Source: a virus
Direction: 5' to 3' (one strand)
DNA length: 31,498 nucleotides
IMG/VR virus record: IMGVR_UViG_3300017697_000060
Location: 1-31,498 of that record
Shown piece by piece: positions 15,429-23,644 of the stretch. The notes under the pieces were generated by a model. The model did no database searches, was not told the DNA's origin, and worked only from the letters and a program-made list of their open reading frames with translations. Every line of letters begins with the position of its first letter. Position 1 is the stretch's first letter. The position numbers and the translations under genes were made by a program.

Positions 15429-15442
15429 AATTTTGTTTTTGA

Positions 15443-15472
15443 AAGGGTTGCAGAGATGTAGCCCTTTTTTTG
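15443..15472 (+). terminator. Intrinsic terminator before the tail operon
   Basis: AAGGGTTGCA (15443-15452), a GAGA loop, TGTAGCCCTT (15457-15466) and a T tract to 15471. The 10-base-pair stem has two G-U pairs and a GNRA tetraloop. The right arm is identical to that of the terminator at 4547. Confidence 0.87.
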
Positions 15473-15475
15473 TAT

Positions 15476-15508
15476 TATACAATTAACTGTTTTATTCATT
15501 GTATATAT
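15476..15508 (+). promoter_or_regulatory. Putative late promoter 2 (tail operon), leaderless
   Basis: TATAC (15476-15480), 17 bases, ATTGTATATAT (15498-15508), then the ATG at 15509. The downstream element and the 11-base distance to ATG equal those at 23612, 24916 and 27168; the upstream element is the weakest of the five. It directly follows the terminator at 15443. Confidence 0.55.
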
Positions 15509-16165
15509 ATGAAGATTGAAATAAGCGTACCATCAAAACTTAGTGAAATAACACTAGAGAAATATCAGAAGTTTGCTAAACTAAATACAGAGCAAAACGA
15601 AGATAGCAGTTTTATGATGCACAAGACGGTAGAGATATTTTGTGGTCTTGAATTAAAAGACATAGCAAAGATAAAATACAAATACGTTAAAGACATTTTA
15701 AGCGACTTAGATAAACTATTTTCAGTTAAACACAACCTAATACCAACGTTTAAATTGAATGGCTTAGAATACGGATTTATACCAGTTCTTGACGATATGA
15801 GTTTAGGAGAGTATATTGACTTAGACGAAAACTTTTCAGATTGGGATAAGATGCACAAAGCAATGAGTGTATTATACAGACCAATAACGTTAAAAAAAGA
15901 TAATAGGTATCAGATAGAAGAATACAAGGGATTAAATGAAGACCTAAAGAAAATGCCTTTAAATGTTGTAATGGGTTCTATGGTTTTTTTTTGGAATTTA
16001 AACAACGAATTAATGACAACTACCCTGAATTATTTGAAGCGGGAAGCGAACAACAGTCTGACTATTCAGCAAGTGCAGGATTTGGGAAAAAGTGGGGTTT
16101 CTATCAGTCAGTCTATGGAATTGCTAAAGGAGATGTTACCAAGTTTAACACCGTTACAAAACTAA
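15509..16165 (+). CDS. Tail assembly chaperone (gpG-like), zero-frame product
   Basis: 218 residues from ATG at 15509; upstream in-frame TTG codons lie in the terminator/promoter region and are unlikely starts. The protein begins MKIEISVPSKLSEITLEKYQ and contains MSLGEYIDLDENFSDWDKM and ALYRPI-like segments, similar to tail-chaperone-like proteins of Bacteroidetes siphophages. Codons 159-161 run through a nine-T tract, where a -1 shift would produce the longer protein ending at 16245. In lambda-like phages the pair gpG/gpGT recruits the tube protein to the tape measure. After the slip site the zero frame continues for 57 protein-like residues. Confidence 0.7.
   Translation: MKIEISVPSKLSEITLEKYQKFAKLNTEQNEDSSFMMHKTVEIFCGLELKDIAKIKYKYVKDILSDLDKLFSVKHNLIPTFKLNGLEYGFIPVLDDMSLGEYIDLDENFSDWDKMHKAMSVLYRPITLKKDNRYQIEEYKGLNEDLKKMPLNVVMGSMVFFWNLNNELMTTTLNYLKREANNSLTIQQVQDLGKSGVSISQSMELLKEMLPSLTPLQN
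15985..15992 (+). promoter_or_regulatory. Predicted -1 programmed frameshift site
   Basis: Nine T residues occupy 15984-15992. In the zero frame the codons are GTT TTT TTT TGG, so the heptamer T TTT TTT (15985-15991) lets both tRNAs slip back one base and re-pair perfectly. The -1 frame is then open as TTG GAA TTT AAA to 16245. I did not verify a downstream stimulatory structure. Confidence 0.7.
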
Positions 16166-16245
16166 ACGTTCACGAGTGCTTATTGTTTTTAGCATTTGAA
16201 AAAGAAAAAAACCAAATAGAAGCAAAACTAATAAAACAAAGATGA
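15991..16245 (+). CDS. -1 frame extension of the tail chaperone (gpT-like part of gpGT)
   Basis: 84 codons reached by -1 frameshifting; fused to the first 161 residues they give a predicted protein of 245. The extension contains FGKKWGFYQSVYGIAKGDVT, then LNVHECLLFLAFEKEKNQIE, a pattern typical of the T-domain of Bacteroidetes tail chaperones (aromatic WGxY motif, then a helix ending FLAFEKE). It has no ATG of its own near its beginning, which supports expression as a fusion. It shares 175 bases with the zero frame. Its stop overlaps the next ATG (ATGA). Confidence 0.72.
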   Translation: MEFKQRINDNYPELFEAGSEQQSDYSASAGFGKKWGFYQSVYGIAKGDVTKFNTVTKLNVHECLLFLAFEKEKNQIEAKLIKQR

Positions 16246-16697
16246 CAGGATTTTACAATTTAACAGACAAAATAAAAGACACTTTAAATGCAGAGCCTTT
16301 TGTCAATACAGTTTCTTACGGTAGTCTTGATGATGTAGATTTAAACAAACAAACTATATTTCCTTTATCTCATATCATTGTAAATAACTGCAATGTTTCT
16401 AATAACGTAATGACTTTTAACATTAGTGTGTTAGCTATGGATATTGTAGATGAAAGTAAAGAAGAGGTTACAGATGTTTTTGTAGGAAACGATAATGAAC
16501 AAGATGTTTTAAATACACAACTAGAGGTTATCAATAGACTGGTAAACCTTTTAAAGCGTGGAGACCTATATACAGATAAGTTTCAAGTAGATGGAGAAGT
16601 AGGATGTGAACCATTTGTAGATAGATTCGAAAACAAGTTAGCAGGATGGGCAGCTACGTTTGATGTAACAGTACAAAACGATATGACTGTATGCTAA
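16242..16697 (+). CDS. Putative tail terminator/completion protein
   Basis: 151 residues. It is mixed alpha/beta and ends ENKLAGWAATFDVTVQNDMT, a C-terminal strand pattern (GWxxxFxVxV) that I associate with tail terminator or minor tail proteins of flavophages. It overlaps the upstream frameshift extension by four bases and the next gene by seven. It most likely sits at the head-proximal end of the tail; the precise role is inferred. Confidence 0.5.
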   Translation: MTGFYNLTDKIKDTLNAEPFVNTVSYGSLDDVDLNKQTIFPLSHIIVNNCNVSNNVMTFNISVLAMDIVDESKEEVTDVFVGNDNEQDVLNTQLEVINRLVNLLKRGDLYTDKFQVDGEVGCEPFVDRFENKLAGWAATFDVTVQNDMTVC

Positions 16698-17209
16698 CAA
16701 AGGGCAAAACATATGAAGCCTTAAATGTATTTAAGAAGTTTGTAATACAACAATCAAGAAGCAGACTTACTAAAAGCAAAAAGAACTATTCAAAGAGTCT
16801 ATACGATTCTATACAGGGTAATATTGATGTAGGTGCTAATTCTTTTAGTTTAACATTTTTAATGGAGGACTATGGAAAGTTCCAAGACCAAGGAGTTAGT
16901 GGAACAGAAAAGAAATATAAAACACCATTCTCTTATAGGACAAAAATGCCACCTATTAAACCACTAGCAGAATGGGCAAAGTCAAAAGGTATAAGATTAA
17001 GAGATGACAAAGGAAAGTTTAAAAAAGGTAACTACAACACTATAGGTTTTTTAATATCAAGAAGCATATTCAGAAAAGGTATTAAACCATCTTTGTTTTT
17101 TACTAAACCATTTGAACAAGGATTTAAGAAACTACCAGATGAATTAATAAAAGCATACGGATTAGATGTTGAAGAATTTTTAAAATATACAATTAAACAA
17201 CAAAGATAA
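16691..17209 (+). CDS. HK97 gp10-like tail completion/neck protein
   Basis: 172 residues, strongly basic. The motif MEDYGKFQDQGVSGTEKKY (residues 58-76) resembles the YgxfxExGtxg motif of HK97-gp10-like head-tail joining proteins, followed by a basic loop and a C-terminal helix. It lies between the putative tail terminator and the tail structural genes, which fits a neck or tail-completion role. The last base is shared with the next start. Confidence 0.55.
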   Translation: MLTKGKTYEALNVFKKFVIQQSRSRLTKSKKNYSKSLYDSIQGNIDVGANSFSLTFLMEDYGKFQDQGVSGTEKKYKTPFSYRTKMPPIKPLAEWAKSKGIRLRDDKGKFKKGNYNTIGFLISRSIFRKGIKPSLFFTKPFEQGFKKLPDELIKAYGLDVEEFLKYTIKQQR

Positions 17210-18702
17210 TGAGTACAAAAATAAATGTAAGAAGTCCTTTTTATTTAAACCTTACAGAACCAGTTCAAACGCTAGGATTGTTTACCTGTTCTACAGCAGG
17301 ATTATCTAACTTTTCTGTAAATAGTTCTGGTTTAATAACAAACCCTTTACTATTAAAAGGTAATATAATAGGTCAAACAGAAACTCAATTTTCTGCAAAT
17401 ACAAGTGGTAGTCCAATATCAAGAAGTGTTACCTATACAATATCTATTCCTGCAGGATATACTAATACAAATGAATCTACAATAGATTGTGTTCAAACAT
17501 TTGAACAACCTACACAAACACCACAAGAAGACCCAGCGTCTAATGATAACTGTCCTACCTTTTCGGGTACGATTCCAGACTCTACTGGTTCTAGTGCAAC
17601 TGTAACACTATCTACTTATTTTACTTCGGGAGCAGATGCAGATATAAGTTCTTATGAGATTTTACATACACCAGTAGGTACATCAATACAAACTGTCTTG
17701 TCAGGTACAGCACCTAACCAAACTTTAACTATTTCTAGTAGTACAGATTGTGATACAGTTGATTTAGTTGTAAGAGCGTTTAACGGTTCTGATTCTTGTA
17801 CTGCAATATCAAACACTTTTAGCCATTCAACAGGTAATTGTGTAGCTTATGATTGTAACGATGCAAATGTAACAGGTGGTAATATAGAACAAGATGGAAC
17901 TGTACACAAAGGCACTTGGACACTAGGAACTTTAAATGCAGTAATATATAACGCAACTGATATAACAACCTCTTTAAATGTAGGTGCAAATAATACAGGG
18001 TCAGCCGTAAATAAAACAATTACATATAGATTTAATATTCCTAACGGTTACAGCAATACAGGTACTTTTGATTGTGATGTAGTTTATTCACAACCTGCTG
18101 CTATTGTAGTTCCAACATTTTCTTGTTCAGATATACAGCCAAGTGGAGGGTTTATTTCAGAATCTGGAAACATAGCACCACCAACATTAGGTTCAGGTAC
18201 ATTAGTAAGCTGGACACCACAACAATTTGCACAAGTATCTGTTAATACTCCAAGGTCAATTTATTTAACGGTAACACCACCTGCATCTGGTTATACTAAT
18301 TCGGGTGGGGCTGACATAACAAATTGCGAATATATTTTAACACAACCTGCAACGTTTTTAGATTGTGGTAACACTTCATTTTACTTTGCAAATACAGGAT
18401 TTGATAGACCAGAGGATTTTTGTAAAAATGGAATTACCACAAGTTACGGTTCTATATTACAGGCTTTAAGTAACGTATCCTCTTTTGAAGACTTAAAAAC
18501 TACAGTAGGTAATACTTTTTGTTATAGACTATCTGGTTTTAATGGACGTAATAAATATTATGTTTTTTCCGAAACACCTGCCTTTGTGAGTAATCAAAAT
18601 AATTTCTATTTATTAAAGATAGATGACTACGGTACTGTACAAGAAGTTGTTTTGTGGAATTGTTCGGGAGGTGCAGATGGTTCTGGAGGTAGAGTAGCAT
18701 AA
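17209..18702 (+). CDS. Large Ig-like repeat virion protein
   Basis: 497 residues, rich in Ser, Thr, Asn and Gly and almost devoid of charged helices. Three related units (about residues 24-100, 214-296 and 303-388) share a Cys near the start, a G.ITNP/GNIEQ-type turn, an IP.GYTNT or IPNGYSNT hairpin and a closing DC....Y.QPA. Between units 1 and 2 lies a different beta domain (about 108-212). The C-terminal 110 residues form a separate Cys-containing domain. Such proteins decorate tails or build tail-tip appendages; exact location is unknown. Confidence 0.6.
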   Translation: MSTKINVRSPFYLNLTEPVQTLGLFTCSTAGLSNFSVNSSGLITNPLLLKGNIIGQTETQFSANTSGSPISRSVTYTISIPAGYTNTNESTIDCVQTFEQPTQTPQEDPASNDNCPTFSGTIPDSTGSSATVTLSTYFTSGADADISSYEILHTPVGTSIQTVLSGTAPNQTLTISSSTDCDTVDLVVRAFNGSDSCTAISNTFSHSTGNCVAYDCNDANVTGGNIEQDGTVHKGTWTLGTLNAVIYNATDITTSLNVGANNTGSAVNKTITYRFNIPNGYSNTGTFDCDVVYSQPAAIVVPTFSCSDIQPSGGFISESGNIAPPTLGSGTLVSWTPQQFAQVSVNTPRSIYLTVTPPASGYTNSGGADITNCEYILTQPATFLDCGNTSFYFANTGFDRPEDFCKNGITTSYGSILQALSNVSSFEDLKTTVGNTFCYRLSGFNGRNKYYVFSETPAFVSNQNNFYLLKIDDYGTVQEVVLWNCSGGADGSGGRVA

Positions 18703-18717
18703 TAAAAAAAATAAAAA

Positions 18718-19707
18718 ATGGCACTAAAAAAAATAGGTTTAAAGTTATATGTATATAATGGAATTGTAGGTTCTTATACTTCTTCTGATTTAAAATATCA
18801 AATTGAAAAGGATAGGATTTCAAGTCAAGATAATATAGTAGTTGAGATTTCTCAATTAATAAAAGACTATATAGTAAATGATTTTAACAATGATTATTCC
18901 TGTAATGCTAAATGGGTTTCAGTAGTTGTAGATTATTACGATGAAGATACAGGTGCAATATATGAAAGCAATGGAACGCAAATATTTAATTATTTATCGT
19001 TTGATGGCTATGGACATTTTGAAGAAGAAATAAATCCACAGTTAAGTACTAACTTACTACAAACTTCTGATAATATATATTTACCCGAAGATGTTACAGG
19101 TAAACTACCAATATTCGCAGAGGGAGTTGGGAAAGTAACAATAGACTCAACAGATACACAAATAACAGATAACGGTAATAGTAATCAAAAAATTCAATAT
19201 ATATCTATTCCTGCTAATAGTGATACTATCACGGTTTATGATACAGATGACACTACTTTACTAAGAACTGTTAAAGTAAATAATATATGTGAGCCTAAAT
19301 TTACTCCGTATAAAGTTACCTTTGTAAATAAACTTGGAGCATATCAAGATATATATTTCTTTAAGAAAACTACCGAAAGTTTTGACGTAACAGATAAGAC
19401 CTACAAAAGAAATAACATACAGACCTCAACAGTTACCTATTCAACAAACAGCGGTCAAAGACAACGTTATAACATAAACGGTAAAACTAAAATTACTTTA
19501 AATACTGGTTATGTAAAAGAAGATTTCAATAGTGCATTAGAAGAACTATTCCTATCAGAAAACGCTTGGATTAGATGGGAGGGTAAAACATTACCTGTTA
19601 TCATTACGAGTAAAAATATGACACTTAAAACGGTTTTAAATGATAAGTTGATAGATTATACAATAGGTTTTGAATTTGCTTTTAACAAGATAAACAATGT
19701 ACGTTAA
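18718..19707 (+). CDS. Virion structural protein, probable tail-tip/baseplate component
   Basis: 329 residues, beta-rich. The central segment KFTPYKVTFVNKLGAYQDIY (about residues 197-216) followed by FFKK recurs, as I recall, in tail proteins of Bacteroidetes siphophages, where it precedes a protein like the one at 19707. No enzyme motif is seen. One base overlaps the next gene. It is possibly the distal tail protein; that is inference from order. Confidence 0.5.
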   Translation: MALKKIGLKLYVYNGIVGSYTSSDLKYQIEKDRISSQDNIVVEISQLIKDYIVNDFNNDYSCNAKWVSVVVDYYDEDTGAIYESNGTQIFNYLSFDGYGHFEEEINPQLSTNLLQTSDNIYLPEDVTGKLPIFAEGVGKVTIDSTDTQITDNGNSNQKIQYISIPANSDTITVYDTDDTTLLRTVKVNNICEPKFTPYKVTFVNKLGAYQDIYFFKKTTESFDVTDKTYKRNNIQTSTVTYSTNSGQRQRYNINGKTKITLNTGYVKEDFNSALEELFLSENAWIRWEGKTLPVIITSKNMTLKTVLNDKLIDYTIGFEFAFNKINNVR

Positions 19708-21893
19708 TGATTGCATTACAATTATATATAGAGGGTCAAGAAGTAGAGTTACACGATAACGAAAGCGTTGTACTTAAACAAAGCATACAAGATGTTAAAA
19801 GTTTGGATAAGGTATTTACAGACTTTACTAGAACATTTAACGTACCTGCTTCAACTGTAAACAACAAACTGTTTAAACATTTCTATAATTTTAATATAAA
19901 AGGGTTTGATGCAAGACATAAACAAGATGCTACACTAACGATAAACTACAAACCATTTAAAACTGGTAAGATAAAGTTAGAAGGAGTACAGATGCAGGAT
20001 AACAGACCTGTAAATTATAGAATAACATTCTACGGTAGCTTAGTATCATTAAAAGATATATTTGGAACTGATAAAATTAGCTCATTAAATCCATTAAGTT
20101 TAAGTATTGACTATTCAGCAATAAACATTTCTAACTTATTACAAAACGGACAAGACTATAGTGTAAATGGAGAAAACATTTTAGATGCCTTTATAGTGCC
20201 TTTAATTACTCACACCGATAGATTATATTACAATAGTTCTGAAGATGTAGCAGGGACGTTTAATTTAAGCCCTACAAGTACATCAAAAGGAGTTGTATAT
20301 AACCAATTAAAACCAGCTGTAAAAGTTTACGCTATTATAAGAGCTATCGAGTTTAAATATGGTATTAAGTTTAGCAATGACTTTTTTAGTTTAGATAACG
20401 ATGCAATTAAGGATTTATATCTTTGGTTACACAAAAAGAAAGGTGGGATATTTGATGAAGAAGCAAGAAACACAATACAGGTAAATAACTGGACTAATAT
20501 CATAAGAACTAACGGAGGTTTAGATACAGGTTCTTTTACTAACGATAGTTTTAAAAATACTTCTATTCCTTTTGATGCAAATAGATATTTATCACTTGAA
20601 GTAGCTACTACTGATTCAGATGCAGAATACGAGGTGGTTATTTATTATGATGATGAAATAATACATAGTTCTGAACATACAGGACAAGATTATATTTTAA
20701 GGTGGAGTGATGGATTTAAACTACAAACACCGAATAGGAATCAAGAATCTACAAGCATATCTTCTGACAAGGTAAGTGTAAAATTATTAAGTTCTTCTTC
20801 TTCTACATTCACAGTCAAAATGAGTGTAAAAGATTCTTATGCAGATGGTAATTATAGAATGATTGAAGCGTTTGCAGAAAATGTAAATACTTCAACTCCC
20901 AAAGTAATTGCAACTAATGAGATGCCAGACATAACTGTTATGAATTTCTTAATGGGTTTATTTAAGATGTTTAATCTTACTGCATATTTTGAAGAAGGAG
21001 TTATTAAGGTTCTTCCATTAGATGACTTTTACAGTAGTAGTACATCTACTTACGATATTACAGAATATTTAGATAAATCTGATTCAGAAGTAAATTCAGC
21101 CTTACCATTTAGTTCAATAAATTTTAGTTACAATGAAGCAAAAAGTTTCTTTGCAGCAAATCATAAACAACAATTTAATCAAGAATGGGGTTCTTTAAAA
21201 TACACTAATTTAGGTTCTGCACAGGGTTCTACTTATGATGTAAAATTACCGTTTGAGAATCAAAAATTTGAAAGAATAAAAGATAGTGGTTCTAATTTAT
21301 TTACTACTGTACAATGGGGTTATAGTGTAGATATTAAACAGGACCCGTATATAGGTAAACCATTATTATTTTACGCAATGCGTGAAGATGATAGTGTAGG
21401 AGTTTTAAATCCAATATCTTTTTTAGATGGAGTTGGTGGAAATCAATCTACATTAAACGCTTATTATATACCAAGTAATTCAGCAGACCCTTTAACGGAC
21501 AGTAAAACCTTAAATTTTGGTTCTGAAAAGAATGAGTATTTAAGAACTAATGCAGATAAATCTTTATTTGATACCTACTATAAAAATTACATAGTAGATA
21601 CTTTTTCAGAAAACAGAAGGATTAGTAAGTTTAAAGCATACCTACCTTTAAAAGTGATTTCAAATTTAAAGCTACAAGATAGGATTATTGTATTTAATAA
21701 TTTATATAAAATAAATACTATAAGTACAAACTTTGAAAATGGACTTTCTTCTTTAGAATTAATTAATGAGGTTAGTGAGTTTACAGTTTCTGCAGTAGCA
21801 AACCAAAAAGATGAAGCACGAACTATTGATAATTCAACTGTTACTGCTGACACTACCGAAGTAAGGGCAGATAACGGATTACAAAGAATATAA
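19707..21893 (+). CDS. Large tail-tip/baseplate structural protein
   Basis: 728 residues. The N-terminus has VFTDFTRTFNVPASTVNNKL (residues 37-56), then FYNFNIKGFDARHKQDATL and a lysine-rich GKIKLEGV segment, which I recognise from large flavophage tail proteins. The middle is beta-rich with Ser-rich loops; the C-terminus ends in a Thr/Asp-rich stretch. It is probably the Tal-like tail-tip protein. Its location before, rather than after, the tape measure differs from the usual siphovirus order. Confidence 0.5.
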   Translation: MIALQLYIEGQEVELHDNESVVLKQSIQDVKSLDKVFTDFTRTFNVPASTVNNKLFKHFYNFNIKGFDARHKQDATLTINYKPFKTGKIKLEGVQMQDNRPVNYRITFYGSLVSLKDIFGTDKISSLNPLSLSIDYSAINISNLLQNGQDYSVNGENILDAFIVPLITHTDRLYYNSSEDVAGTFNLSPTSTSKGVVYNQLKPAVKVYAIIRAIEFKYGIKFSNDFFSLDNDAIKDLYLWLHKKKGGIFDEEARNTIQVNNWTNIIRTNGGLDTGSFTNDSFKNTSIPFDANRYLSLEVATTDSDAEYEVVIYYDDEIIHSSEHTGQDYILRWSDGFKLQTPNRNQESTSISSDKVSVKLLSSSSSTFTVKMSVKDSYADGNYRMIEAFAENVNTSTPKVIATNEMPDITVMNFLMGLFKMFNLTAYFEEGVIKVLPLDDFYSSSTSTYDITEYLDKSDSEVNSALPFSSINFSYNEAKSFFAANHKQQFNQEWGSLKYTNLGSAQGSTYDVKLPFENQKFERIKDSGSNLFTTVQWGYSVDIKQDPYIGKPLLFYAMREDDSVGVLNPISFLDGVGGNQSTLNAYYIPSNSADPLTDSKTLNFGSEKNEYLRTNADKSLFDTYYKNYIVDTFSENRRISKFKAYLPLKVISNLKLQDRIIVFNNLYKINTISTNFENGLSSLELINEVSEFTVSAVANQKDEARTIDNSTVTADTTEVRADNGLQRI

Positions 21894-21899
21894 AAACGT

Positions 21900-22049
21900 A
21901 TGATTGAAAATATAATACAAATGTTAGAGATAGCAAAAAGAGAAAAAGAGATAGGAGAACTTACTCATATAGCATTAGGTAAAAACAAACTACCTGAAAC
22001 ATTTAAAGAGGGTTATAAAATATTAAAACTAGAATTATGCCGATTATAA
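21900..22049 (+). CDS. Small helical protein overlapping the tape-measure start
   Basis: 49 residues: an N-terminal amphipathic helix (MIENIIQMLEIAKREKEIGE), then a Leu/Lys-rich C-terminus. Its last 13 bases overlap the tape-measure gene, suggesting translational coupling. No family is recognised. Confidence 0.55.
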   Translation: MIENIIQMLEIAKREKEIGELTHIALGKNKLPETFKEGYKILKLELCRL

Positions 22050-23611
22050 AAGAAGTTGTTGTAGAAGTAAATGCAAACGCTGCAAAGAAAGACTTAGAAT
22101 CACTAGACAAGGGTTTACAAAATGTAGATGAAGGAGTTAAAGATATTGGGGAAACGTCAAAAGAAACTAAAAAAGAGATTAGTGCATTTGGCGGTGCAAT
22201 GGATAAACTAACTGGTGGTGGTTATACAGGTTTAATGAATATGGTTAAGGCTATTAAAACTGGTAATATCAGTTTGAAAGCTATGAAAACTGCATTAATT
22301 GCTACTGGTATTGGTGCTTTCGTTGTTGCTGTAGGAACTTTAGCCGCAAACTTTAATAATAGTGAAGAAGGAGCAAATAAATTAAATAAAATACTTTCTC
22401 AAATTGGAGTTGTTGCTGGGAATGTTACTGATATAATTTACAGTTTAAGTCAAAGTGTATTTTCTTTATTAACTGGTAATCTTGAAGATGCAGCTAAATC
22501 TTTTGAAGAAGCTACAAACCGAATGAAAAACTTCGGAGAAGAAACCAAAAAAGAAATAGCACTACAAGGAGAACTAGCTGACAAACAAGCTGAGTTAACT
22601 AAAATAGAAAGACAGTTAACTGTAGAAAGAGCAGAAGCAAATAGAAAAAGAGCTGACCTTTTGGAAAAGGCTGCAGATAGAGAAACATATACAGCTACAC
22701 AACGAATAGAATTTTTAAAAGAAGCAGGAAGATTAGAAGAAGAAATAACAGACAAAGAAATTGAAGCTGCAAAACTAAGACTCGAAATAAAAGAACAATC
22801 AAACACGTTAAGTGAAAGTTCATCAGAGGACCTGGCAGAAGAAGCAAATTTAAAAGCAGAGTTAATTAACCTAGACACTCAAAGACTAACGAAACAAAAA
22901 GAAGTAACAAGTCAAATAATTGGTGCTATAAATGAAGAAAAGGCTGCAAGTAAAGCATTAGCAGACCAAAGAAAAGCAGAAATTAATGAGTTTCAATCAC
23001 AAAGGGAGTCTTTAGATAAAATATTAAGCAATAGTTTAGGTAAACAAGAACAAGCTACTATAAAGACTATTGATGTAACATCTGCTTTAAAAACCGAACA
23101 GGCTAAAAAAGAAATAAAAACAGACAAATTAACTTCAGACCAAAAGTTAGATTTAGCTTCTAGTACTTTAGGAAGTATCTCTGGGCTTCTTGGAGAAAGT
23201 AGTGATGCAGGTAAAGCAGCAGCTGTAGCACAGGCAACAATAGAAACCTACAAAGGTGCTCAATCTGCGTTTAGTTCATTGGCTGGTATTCCGATTGTTG
23301 GTCCTGCATTAGGTGCTATAGCAGCAGCCTCAGCAATTAGCTCTGGTATTGCAACAGTAAAACAAATTACGTCTACTAAAACACCAGGCGGAAAAGGTGG
23401 AGGTGGTTCTAGTATTTCTGCACCAAGTAGAGTAGTATCTTCGCCTGTACCACCGTCTTTTAATGTTGTTGGAGCATCTGAAACAAACCAATTAGCACAA
23501 TCTATAGGACAAGAAGAAAAACAACCTGTAAAAGCCTTTGTAGTAACAAACGAAGTAAGCAATGCACAAGCATTAGAAAGAAATATAGTGGAATCGGCTT
23601 CTATAGGATAA
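22037..23611 (+). CDS. Tail tape-measure protein
   Basis: 524 residues. The order is an N-terminal helical part, a hydrophobic segment LIATGIGAFVVAVGTLAANF (about residues 87-106), a long coiled coil (about 165-335, rich in E, K, A and Q), and an Ala/Gly-rich hydrophobic stretch GIPIVGPALGAIAAASAISS (about 417-436) followed by a GGKGGGGS linker. This is the usual architecture of Bacteroidetes tape measures. At the known rule of roughly 1.5 Angstrom per residue it would set a tail near 80 nm. The chaperone pair at 15509 is its expected partner. Confidence 0.82.
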   Translation: MPIIKEVVVEVNANAAKKDLESLDKGLQNVDEGVKDIGETSKETKKEISAFGGAMDKLTGGGYTGLMNMVKAIKTGNISLKAMKTALIATGIGAFVVAVGTLAANFNNSEEGANKLNKILSQIGVVAGNVTDIIYSLSQSVFSLLTGNLEDAAKSFEEATNRMKNFGEETKKEIALQGELADKQAELTKIERQLTVERAEANRKRADLLEKAADRETYTATQRIEFLKEAGRLEEEITDKEIEAAKLRLEIKEQSNTLSESSSEDLAEEANLKAELINLDTQRLTKQKEVTSQIIGAINEEKAASKALADQRKAEINEFQSQRESLDKILSNSLGKQEQATIKTIDVTSALKTEQAKKEIKTDKLTSDQKLDLASSTLGSISGLLGESSDAGKAAAVAQATIETYKGAQSAFSSLAGIPIVGPALGAIAAASAISSGIATVKQITSTKTPGGKGGGGSSISAPSRVVSSPVPPSFNVVGASETNQLAQSIGQEEKQPVKAFVVTNEVSNAQALERNIVESASIG

Positions 23612-23644
23612 TTAACAAAAACACTAAAAAAGTATTGTATTAAT
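23612..23644 (+). promoter_or_regulatory. Putative late promoter 3 (head operon), leaderless
   Basis: TTAAC (23612-23616) begins on the base after the tape-measure stop; after 17 bases comes ATTGTATTAAT (23634-23644), then the ATG at 23645. Spacing from the A of ATTG to ATG is 11 bases, as at three other sites. Confidence 0.58.
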
